Assembly: GCA_035527835.1 (NCBI GenBank)
Contig: DATKZS010000012.1
Coordinates: 1-64,000, forward strand
Origin: DATKZS01 sp035527835 [NCBI: bacterium]
GTDB lineage: Bacteria; RBG-13-61-14
Direction: 5' to 3'
Length of the DNA stretch: 64,000 nucleotides
The notes beneath the pieces were generated by a model. That model was not told where the DNA came from and made no database searches. It worked only from the letters and a program-made list of their open reading frames with translations. The number at the start of each line of letters is the position of its first letter. The first letter of the stretch is position 1. A program made the translations under genes and the position numbers. Below, in pieces: positions 43,443-50,230 of this stretch.

Positions 43443-43749
43443 AGATCACCCTTCCGTACTTATTGGCTGGATATGCAAGGCCGCCGATAACACTCTTCGT
43501 CCGCTCAAAGTAATCGGAGCGCATGACGATCACGTCGAAGGGTCGCTCCATGCCGCGTAGGGCCTTGCGGATTCGATATCTTTCCATCCTCGGTTCGTCC
43601 CATTCCTCCTTGAGCACCAAAAGGTCAATATCGCTGTCCCGGTTCATGGTCCCCGTGGCCGCGGAGCCGAACATGATGATGCGCTCCGGTCGCTCCACCG
43701 TAAGAATGCGGCGGATGATTTCCTCGAGTAATTTATCGTCAATGCCCAT
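43426..43749 (-). CDS. MNT-type minimal nucleotidyltransferase (HEPN/MNT pair 2)
   Basis: A 107-residue protein with IIMFGSAATGTMNRDSDIDL (GS...DxD) and the third carboxylate in FDVIVMR. It starts 26 bp after the iorA stop and overlaps HEPN at its 3' end. Known MNT antitoxins modify the HEPN partner with AMP units. Pair 1 at 11596-12275 has the reverse gene order and a different sequence, so this is not a recent duplication. Confidence 0.9.
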   Translation of the reverse strand: MGIDDKLLEEIIRRILTVERPERIIMFGSAATGTMNRDSDIDLLVLKEEWDEPRMERYRIRKALRGMERPFDVIVMRSDYFERTKSVIGGLAYPANKYGRVIYEAAR

Positions 43750-43775
43750 GATGAACTCGCCTCTTCAACACGTGC

Positions 43776-45692
43776 TCAGTTAGCCTCCAACTTTATCGCC
43801 CCCTGCGGGCATACGTTCACGCACACGCCGCAGCGGGTGCAGACGACTTCGTCAATGATTGCGCGGCCGGCGGCGGCGTCCCAGATGAGGGCCGGGCAGC
43901 CGAAGACCCGGGAGCACAGCCTCATGCAGCCGCAGGAGTCGCCCACGCACACCTGCTGGTCAATGTAGACCCTGGGCCTCGGCGCCTCGAGCTCGCGCTG
44001 CTCGATCAGCTGGCACTTGTGGCGGAAGATCAGGACCTTGAGCTTATCCTCCTGGACCGCGTCGTAGAGCATGGCCACCGCTTCCTTGAAGTCGAACGGG
44101 TCCACGATCGCGGCGTCAATCCCGAAGCCCTTGCACACGGTCGGGATATCGAGCGCCGGGGCCGGCTCGCCGAGCGCGTTCTTGCCGGTGCCGGGGTGGG
44201 GCTGGAACCCGGTCATGGAGGTCGCGGTGTTGTCGAGCACCACGTAGGTGAAGCGCGAGCCGTTGTAGCGGGCGTGGGCCAGCCCGGGCAGCGCGGAGTG
44301 GAAGAAGGTCGAGTCGCCCACGATGGCGATGATCGGCTGGTTCATGTCCTTGAGCTGGCCCAGCCCGTTCGCGTGCCCGATGCCGGAGCCCATGCAGGAG
44401 AGGTTCCGCGACAGGTTGTACCCGGTCTTGGACACGCCCATCGAATAACACCCGATGTCGCCGAGCACGAAGCCCTTCCGGTCATCCAGCTTGAGCGCGG
44501 TGCGCATCACCCAGAACGACGCGCGGTGCGGGCAGCCCGCGCAAAAGGCCCACTCGCGGCCGGGCAGGCCAAAGCCCGAGAGCTCCGCGCTCGCCTTCTC
44601 GAACTTCTCCGTGCGCTTGGCCCGCGACTTCCCGGTGACCTTGCCGAGAATGTCCGAGACCACGTTCACGTCCATCTCGCCGATGCCCGCGCCGCGCGGA
44701 CCGGCAACGTGCCCCGTCCGCTTGCCGTAAATTTTCGGAACCTCCAGCTCGTCAAACACCCCGCCCGCCGCCACCACCTTCACGTTGTCCTCCAGGAACG
44801 GATCAACCTCCTCGATGATGATCACCTCCTTGGCGTGCCAGAGGTGTTTCATGATGAGGTCCTTGGGCAGCGGCCACGTGGTGCCGAGCTTCAACACTCC
44901 CACCCGGTCCTTGAGCCCCATGGCCCGGATGGCCTCCCACGAGTACATGGCGCCGGTGCCGCAGGTCATAATCACCACCTCCGCGTCCTCCGGCCCGTCG
45001 TAGCGGTTGAAGGGCGACGACTCGAACTCCTTGCGGATGGCCTCGTTCTTGTTGTGGAGCATCGGGTGCATGATGGGGTGGGCCAGGAAGCGATCGTGGT
45101 CGCCGACCTGGGGCTTCCGGTCGCGCTTGGGCAGCTCGCCCAAAGTGACGTTGCCGCGGGCGTGCGAGATGCGGGTCACCGAGCGGACGATGGTAATGAG
45201 CCGGTGCTTCTCGGAGAGCTCGAAGGCGTATTTGGTCATCTCCTTGGCTTCCTGGGCGGAGCCGGGTTCGAGCAGCGGCAGCTCGGCCAGGCGCGCGTGC
45301 GCGCGCGAGTCCATCTCGTTGGTCGAGCTGTGGGCCGCGGGGTCGTCGGCCACGATGAGCACGATCCCGCCCTTGGTGCCGGCCAGGTTCATGGTATTGA
45401 GCACGTCGGAGGCCACGTTGATGCCGTTCTGCTTCATGGCCGAGAGCGAGCGCATTCCGGCGAAGGACACGCCCACGCAGGCCTCCAGCGCCACCTTCTC
45501 GTTCACGGCCCATTCCGCGTGGTGCCCGAAAATCCGGGACGCCCGCGCCAGGACCTCCTGGATCTCCGAGGCCGGCGAGCCGGGGTAGGAACTGGTAAAG
45601 TCCACCCCCGCCTCCAACGCGCCCCGCGCGATGGCCTCGTTGCCCATCATCAATACCGTCTTGCCCGGCGCGTCCTGGAACACTGGATTCAT
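43776..45692 (-). CDS. iorA: Indolepyruvate:ferredoxin oxidoreductase, alpha subunit
   Basis: A 638-residue protein. The N-terminal pyrimidine-binding domain has MGNEAIARGALEAGVDFTSS and YPGSPASEI. The TPP-binding part shows CAGCPHR, GSGIGHANG and GDSTFFHSALPGL with the later LDNTATSMTG. Two 4Fe-4S clusters close the protein, the last as CTRCGVCVNVCPQ; the first one (CVGDSCGCMRLC) is spaced unusually. With IorB it oxidises indolepyruvate and other aryl pyruvates. The enzyme is oxygen-sensitive, pointing to anaerobic metabolism. DUF4276 and AAA genes lie directly upstream on the same strand (20-bp gap). Confidence 0.95.
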   Translation of the reverse strand: MNPVFQDAPGKTVLMMGNEAIARGALEAGVDFTSSYPGSPASEIQEVLARASRIFGHHAEWAVNEKVALEACVGVSFAGMRSLSAMKQNGINVASDVLNTMNLAGTKGGIVLIVADDPAAHSSTNEMDSRAHARLAELPLLEPGSAQEAKEMTKYAFELSEKHRLITIVRSVTRISHARGNVTLGELPKRDRKPQVGDHDRFLAHPIMHPMLHNKNEAIRKEFESSPFNRYDGPEDAEVVIMTCGTGAMYSWEAIRAMGLKDRVGVLKLGTTWPLPKDLIMKHLWHAKEVIIIEEVDPFLEDNVKVVAAGGVFDELEVPKIYGKRTGHVAGPRGAGIGEMDVNVVSDILGKVTGKSRAKRTEKFEKASAELSGFGLPGREWAFCAGCPHRASFWVMRTALKLDDRKGFVLGDIGCYSMGVSKTGYNLSRNLSCMGSGIGHANGLGQLKDMNQPIIAIVGDSTFFHSALPGLAHARYNGSRFTYVVLDNTATSMTGFQPHPGTGKNALGEPAPALDIPTVCKGFGIDAAIVDPFDFKEAVAMLYDAVQEDKLKVLIFRHKCQLIEQRELEAPRPRVYIDQQVCVGDSCGCMRLCSRVFGCPALIWDAAAGRAIIDEVVCTRCGVCVNVCPQGAIKLEAN

Positions 45693-45711
45693 GGTTCACT
45701 CCGTATCATTT

Positions 45712-46395
45712 TTATTGCGACAACTTTTCGAGCCTGGTCAACCATTCGTTGAAGTGGGGGCATTGCTCGCGGATTTTTTCAATGCCGATACCTTTGGCTA
45801 TCAAGATCCCGTGTTTCACCTTTTGATATCGGGCCGCTAGGCCTGCTATGCGCTTGCTGGGATGTTTTTCCGGATTATCATCTATGTCTTCCGGCGTCCT
45901 GAATCCCTTTCGGATCGTTTGCAACTCAGCCGCCAACTTCCGCCTTTGCGCTTCAGTTCCCAATCGCAAGATGGTATCCGCCATTAGCACGGGTGATGAG
46001 AAAAGCAGACCTTCGAATTCGTGCAATTGAATATAGGGTATGAACCGAGGATCATTAATATCCCTAGCCAGCGCCGCTTCCAATATCCTTACCTTTTGAA
46101 ATCCGTCTTTGCCCTTCAGGTTGCGCCGCCCGGGAAAATCAGTCGGCAGCCCATAATAATCATACATCATCGTTACCGCGCTCGCGCTCGAGTCTCCGAG
46201 AAGCCGCCTGATCTCGCCGTTTATTTTCGGGTAGGATCTTAGTCCGCCCTTATAATCGGGGCCGGAAACGACCCTTCTTGTAGGAATGCTCTTGGGCTGG
46301 ATGAAAACATTTTTCGGCCATAAGTAATCATAGACAAGCTGCCTAATAAACTCTTCTTCGGTTTGGCCCTCAACCAGAATCAGAACCTTGGTCAA
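45712..46395 (-). CDS. DUF4276 protein (TOPRIM-like fold)
   Basis: A 227-residue protein. The N-terminus VLILVEGQTEEEFIRQLVYD and the later MMYDYYGLPTDFPG are the DUF4276 signature; the Glu and Asp residues occupy the positions of a TOPRIM metal site. It starts 1 bp after the ATPase stop, so the two are a two-gene unit. ATPase plus TOPRIM-type partners are known as phage-defence systems (for example PARIS), and OLD-family nucleases fuse these two parts. Function as a nuclease is inference. Confidence 0.82.
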   Translation of the reverse strand: MTKVLILVEGQTEEEFIRQLVYDYLWPKNVFIQPKSIPTRRVVSGPDYKGGLRSYPKINGEIRRLLGDSSASAVTMMYDYYGLPTDFPGRRNLKGKDGFQKVRILEAALARDINDPRFIPYIQLHEFEGLLFSSPVLMADTILRLGTEAQRRKLAAELQTIRKGFRTPEDIDDNPEKHPSKRIAGLAARYQKVKHGILIAKGIGIEKIREQCPHFNEWLTRLEKLSQ

Positions 46396-46396
46396 C

Positions 46397-47521
46397 TCAC
46401 GGCCTCCCGCCGATGACGTTTTTCAGCCATAGTTCGCCTATACTATATTCATCCAGCCAATCAGTCAGGTTTTCCTTCCCGACCGGCTTGATAATTGTCT
46501 CGAACTCGGTCCGTCCCGCAACCCGTTGTCTCTCCATAACAATGATATCCTTTGGCTCAAAATTTTCGACCAGGCCGACGGACTGGGTCGCAATGATTAC
46601 TTGGCAAGAATGCGACGCTTCTCTGACCATCGCCGCTAATAGGTTCAGCGCCGCCGGATGAAGCCCCAATTCCGGTTCATCAATAATGATCACTTTGGGC
46701 AGGTCTTCATCGGACTGAGTGAAGAGAGCAACCAGCGCCATGAACCTCAAGAGTCCGTCCGGCAACTGATGCGGACCAAAAAGATATTCATTTTCGGCCT
46801 CTCGCCACTTCAGCATAATGTTGTCTGAATTGAGCTTCTCCGGTTCCAGCTCGAAATCTCCAAAAAAGGGTGCGGCCAAACGGATGATGTCTAGAATTAG
46901 ATTGTAAACGTGGAGCTTGCTCTTTTTAAGCATATATAGATACGCTGCCAGATTTCCCGCGTGTCCGTAAAGATAGAGATTATTCCCAATGTAGTGGCCT
47001 TGTCTGATGTTCGCCTCGGGAGAAGTATCGTGAAATTGATAGACCCGGCATCGAGATAAAAAATTCCTTACCGTTTCCTTGTCCGGGGATAGCTCTCCAT
47101 CGCGTGAATACAACCGCGTCTCATTTAGCGCACCGCGTCCAACTCTAGCAGTTCCGCTGCCGCTAACCTCTTCCCCGCGGATATGCCATTCCTCCTCTTT
47201 AAAGATCAACCGATCAGGGTCTGCCGCGCGCCAATGCGCGAGGTATTTTCCTCGGCCCATGCCGCCCTCGAAATCCAGACTTAGAAAAACGTCTTTGGTG
47301 ATCTTTCGCCCATAGTGGAGGAAAGATCCGGCCCCGCCCCTCACCGAGATGTGTTCCTGAAATCTTCCCTGAAGCATATAACCTAGCATTCTAAACAGGG
47401 AGATGAGGTTGGACTTCCCCGACCCGTTGGCCCCGATAAGGACGTTGATGGGGCCCAGGGGGATGGAGACGTCGCGGAAGGACTTGAATCCCTTGACCTC
47501 GATATTTGTGATCATGTCCAT
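46397..47521 (-). CDS. AAA family ATPase (ABC/SMC-like, AAA_21 type)
   Basis: A 374-residue protein. Walker A is GANGSGKSNL at about residues 32-41, Walker B VIIIDEPELGLHP, with the signature-like LPDGLLRFMAL before it. The start is VKGFKSFRDVSIPLGPINVL, as in RecF-, OLD- and AAA_21-type proteins. Codon use is more AT-rich in the middle than in its neighbours, suggesting acquisition. It is the first gene of the run ATPase, DUF4276, iorA, MNT, HEPN, iorB. Probably a defence ATPase, not proven. Confidence 0.85.
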   Translation of the reverse strand: MDMITNIEVKGFKSFRDVSIPLGPINVLIGANGSGKSNLISLFRMLGYMLQGRFQEHISVRGGAGSFLHYGRKITKDVFLSLDFEGGMGRGKYLAHWRAADPDRLIFKEEEWHIRGEEVSGSGTARVGRGALNETRLYSRDGELSPDKETVRNFLSRCRVYQFHDTSPEANIRQGHYIGNNLYLYGHAGNLAAYLYMLKKSKLHVYNLILDIIRLAAPFFGDFELEPEKLNSDNIMLKWREAENEYLFGPHQLPDGLLRFMALVALFTQSDEDLPKVIIIDEPELGLHPAALNLLAAMVREASHSCQVIIATQSVGLVENFEPKDIIVMERQRVAGRTEFETIIKPVGKENLTDWLDEYSIGELWLKNVIGGRP

Positions 47522-47554
47522 GGCTTCATCAACCGCATCCGGAGATCAGTCTTC

Positions 47555-47598
47555 ATATTATCTTATCATTGTAGGCGCGACAAATAAAATGTTATAAT
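47555..47598. promoter_or_regulatory. Divergent promoter region between the ATPase operon and DUF72 gene
   Basis: On the minus strand TTGTCG (47578-47583) and TAATAT (47555-47560) are 17 bp apart, a moderate promoter for the ATPase gene. On the plus strand a perfect TATAAT at 47593-47598 lies only 13 bp before the DUF72 start codon; its -35 is weak. If used, it would give an almost leaderless message. Confidence 0.45.
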
Positions 47599-47610
47599 CC
47601 GGCCACGGGG

Positions 47611-48363
47611 ATGGCAAGGAGCAAGGCCAGAGCCTGGGTGGGGTGCTCGGGTTTCAGTTACAGCCACTGGAAGGACGGGGTATTTTATCCGGCGGGTTTG
47701 CCGCAGCGGTCGTGGCTTAATTATTACGCGGAACGGTTCGAGACGGTGGAGCTGAACGTGACGTTTTACCGTCTTCCGGAGGCCGCGACGTTCGAGGGGT
47801 GGAGGACGCGGTCGCCGGAGGGTTTTCGGTTCGCGGTGAAGGGGAGCAAGCTGATCACGCACATGAAGGAGCTCAAGGAGGTTGACGAGCCGGTCGCGCA
47901 GTTCATGGAGCGGGCGGCGGGACTGGGGGGCAAGCTCGGGCCGGTGCTGTGGCAGACGCCGCCGGCGTTCAAGGCGGACCGGACGCGGCTGCGGGCGTTC
48001 GTCAAGCTGCTGGGCGGTTTTCCAGGCACGCTGCACGCCTTCGAGTTCAGAAACGCTTCCTGGTTCGTGAAGCCGGTGTATGACATGGTCCGCGAGGCCG
48101 GGATGACGGTGGTGAGCGCGGACTATTCGGCGAACCTGCCTGAGCCGCCGCCGGATTTCCGGTTCCTCTACCTCCGGCGCCACGGGACCGGAGCGCGGGC
48201 GTACCAGGGAAGCTATTCGGACGAGGCGCTTGCCGAGGACGCGGAGATGGTCAAGAAGGCGGTGAAGGCCGGGCGCGAGGTCTTCATCTATTTCAATAAC
48301 GACATCGGGGGCCACGCGCCGCGTGATGCCCGCAAGCTCAAGGAGATGTTGGCCAAAGGATAG
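47611..48363 (+). CDS. DUF72 (YecE-like) protein
   Basis: A 250-residue protein with the DUF72 TIM-barrel marks: WVGCSGFSYSHWKDGVFYP, then YAERFETVELNVTFYRLP, FRFAVKGSKLITH, LGPVLWQTPP and EVFIYFNND. The family is widespread and its function unsettled. There is no clear ribosome site before the ATG. It is divergent from the ATPase operon. Confidence 0.93.
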   Translation: MARSKARAWVGCSGFSYSHWKDGVFYPAGLPQRSWLNYYAERFETVELNVTFYRLPEAATFEGWRTRSPEGFRFAVKGSKLITHMKELKEVDEPVAQFMERAAGLGGKLGPVLWQTPPAFKADRTRLRAFVKLLGGFPGTLHAFEFRNASWFVKPVYDMVREAGMTVVSADYSANLPEPPPDFRFLYLRRHGTGARAYQGSYSDEALAEDAEMVKKAVKAGREVFIYFNNDIGGHAPRDARKLKEMLAKG

Positions 48364-48372
48364 CGATTTATT

Positions 48373-48399
48373 CGACGCAAAGGCACAAAGGCGCAAAGT
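48373..48399. repeat. Single arm of the 'ACGCAAAGGCGCAAAG' repeat
   Basis: TTCGACGCAAAGGCACAAAG and onward; no matching right arm follows within 300 bp. It is followed by the small open frame at 48508-48657. Confidence 0.7.
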
Positions 48400-48507
48400 C
48401 AGGAAGCAATAATTTTATTACGCCGTTGCGTTGAAGAAAGCTCTGCAATGAACCGCAGCCGGTCATATCGGTGATTTGCAAAAAGAGAGGACCATGAGGC
48501 GCCGAAC

Positions 48508-48657
48508 GTGAAGACGCAGCTCATCCGGAACGGGGTAGTAGTCAAGGAGGCCGACGGCTGCGCGCTGGAGTTCGTTGACCGTGAGACGTTCGACAAGAAC
48601 CTGCCCACGGCCTATCGCGTCGAGCTGCGCGGGCCGCGGATCAGGCCGAACATTTAG
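48508..48657 (+). CDS. Possible small protein, 49 residues
   Basis: The frame starts with GTG (48508) and ends with TAG (48655-48657). It begins MKTQLIRNGVVVKEADGCAL and ends RGPRIRPNI. Third codon positions are strongly G/C, as in real genes of this window, and the upstream GAGAGG is a possible though distant ribosome site. I know no family. It lies between two orphan repeat arms, so it could be the remnant of something larger. Confidence 0.4.
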   Translation: MKTQLIRNGVVVKEADGCALEFVDRETFDKNLPTAYRVELRGPRIRPNI

Positions 48658-48659
48658 TT

Positions 48660-48684
48660 TAGGCGGTCTTGGCGTCTTGGCGTT
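48660..48684. repeat. Single arm of the 'CTTGGCGGTCTTGGCG' repeat
   Basis: AGGCGGTCTTGGCGTCTTGG and onward: matches the right arm of the repeat at 25397-25463, without its partner. Confidence 0.65.
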
Positions 48685-48715
48685 GATCTTTGACGTGCTT
48701 GTGGCGCGAAAGATG

Positions 48716-49930
48716 TTATTGGACCATGGACTTGATTTCGTCGAGGAGGCGGGAGAGGGAGGTTGCGGCCTGCGGGTCGGGTTTCTTGCGTCCTTTTTTG
48801 ATGGCCTCGTTATAGAGCCGGTCATAGGTCTGGCCCAGCGATTGATGGGAAAAGGCCTCGGTGTCAAAGGGGGCGCGGAAGTTTTTCCGGTCGGACAGGA
48901 TCTGCTCGATCTTGTCGGCGAAGTCTTTGGGGTCGTCAGCGGCGAAGAGTCCGTTCTCTCCCTCCTTGACGGCGGCGCGGGAGGCCATGGAGTCGGTGGC
49001 GACCACGGGCAGCCCCGCGGCCCTGGCCTCATACAACACGATGCCCTGGGTGTCGGAGCCGGAGGGAAAGAGGAACACGTCGCCCAGGAAATAGGCCACC
49101 GCCAGGGTGTCCTGGTCAAGGAACCCGCCCCAGATGACGCTCTCGGCAATTTTCAGGTCCTTGGCCTCGTCCTGGAGGGACCCGATCTCGGGCCCGTCGC
49201 CGAAAATCAGCAACGCGTAGTTTTTGCCGCGGCGCTTGAGCTCGGCCAGGGCGTGGAGGGCGAGGGCCGCGTTCTTTTCCTTGGAGATTCGTCCCACCGC
49301 GAGGAGCACGCCGTCGAAGCGGTCCAGCTTATAGACCTTGGCCAGTCCCTCGACCTGGTCGGGGGTCACCTTTTTAAAGCGCGAGAAATCAATGCCGGTG
49401 GGCACGGCCTCGACCCTGGTCTTGACGCCGATGGACTTGAGATAGTCCTTGATCGGCTCGGTGGGCGCGATCACCAGGTCGCAGCGGTCGGTGTAGCGGA
49501 TCACGAACTCGCGCACCGCCTTTCTCACCGAGTCGGTGTCGAGCATGAAGTAGTGGGTGAAGAACTCGTAGAGGGTATGGAAGGTGTAGACCAGCGGGAC
49601 CCCGGCCTCGTCGGCGGTGTCGAGCGCGGCCTTGCCCAGCCAAAAGGGATGGTGGCTGTGGATGATCTCGGGCTTCCAGTCGTCCATCACCTCTTTGAGG
49701 GCGGCCTCGTCAAAGCGCGCCAGCGGCAGGCTCACATGCATGGGCCGGAGGTACACGGACTTGACGCGGAAGACCTCGACCCCCTTGACCTTGCGCCCGT
49801 AGCCGTAGTCCGGAGCCACGACCAGCGTCTCGTGGCCCTGCATCTTGAGCGCCGTGTCCAGGAAATTGACCGCGACCGCAACGCCGGAGAGGCGCGGATA
49901 AAAATTATTGGTGAAAATTCCCGCCCGCAT
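48716..49930 (-). CDS. Glycosyltransferase family 4 protein
   Basis: A 404-residue GT-B enzyme. It starts with IFTNNFYPRLSGVAVAV and has IHSHHPFWLGKAAL in the N-terminal domain. The donor-binding half has AVGRISKEKN, FGDGPE and the E-x7-E-like stretch SDTQGIVLYEARAAGLPVV. It resembles 1,2-diacylglycerol glucosyltransferases and related enzymes that glycosylate lipids at the inner membrane. It is divergent from the GH35 gene. Acceptor and sugar cannot be determined. Confidence 0.93.
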   Translation of the reverse strand: MRAGIFTNNFYPRLSGVAVAVNFLDTALKMQGHETLVVAPDYGYGRKVKGVEVFRVKSVYLRPMHVSLPLARFDEAALKEVMDDWKPEIIHSHHPFWLGKAALDTADEAGVPLVYTFHTLYEFFTHYFMLDTDSVRKAVREFVIRYTDRCDLVIAPTEPIKDYLKSIGVKTRVEAVPTGIDFSRFKKVTPDQVEGLAKVYKLDRFDGVLLAVGRISKEKNAALALHALAELKRRGKNYALLIFGDGPEIGSLQDEAKDLKIAESVIWGGFLDQDTLAVAYFLGDVFLFPSGSDTQGIVLYEARAAGLPVVATDSMASRAAVKEGENGLFAADDPKDFADKIEQILSDRKNFRAPFDTEAFSHQSLGQTYDRLYNEAIKKGRKKPDPQAATSLSRLLDEIKSMVQ

Positions 49931-50046
49931 GTTTGACTCGACCCTTTACCAACGGTTGGTTTATGAGTTTGACCCGCCATCCGGCCCCGCGGTTCCACGG
50001 GACACTTGACAATAAGTATAGTCATCTCCGCTCCCGCGGGCAATGA

Positions 50047-50074
50047 TTGGCTTCAAGAGTCGTTCTGATATAAT
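50047..50074 (+). promoter_or_regulatory. Promoter candidate for the GH35 gene
   Basis: TTGGCT at 50047-50052 (4/6) and TATAAT at 50069-50074 (6/6) with a 16-bp spacer, pointing to the GH35 gene. The leader would be about 150 bases and contain two hairpins. Confidence 0.55.
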
Positions 50075-50130
50075 CGCTGGGACAGAAGCATTAATGGCCG
50101 CGACAAATACTGGACATTAACGAAGGTGGA

Positions 50131-50191
50131 GCCCGACACTCTTGTCGGGCGGCGTCTGGATGGTTGATGCGCCGGGGACAGGAGTGTCCCC
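50131..50191 (+). promoter_or_regulatory. Two consecutive perfect hairpins in the GH35 leader
   Basis: GCCCGACA-CTCT-TGTCGGGC at 50131-50150 and GGGGACA-GGAG-TGTCCCC at 50174-50191. Each has a 7-8 bp perfect stem and a four-base loop. No T tract follows. They lie between the -10 and the start codon, so could affect translation or simply be another dispersed repeat. Confidence 0.6.
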
Positions 50192-50230
50192 GCCACTATT
50201 TCAAGGATGAAGGAGCAAGGAGCGAGGGCC

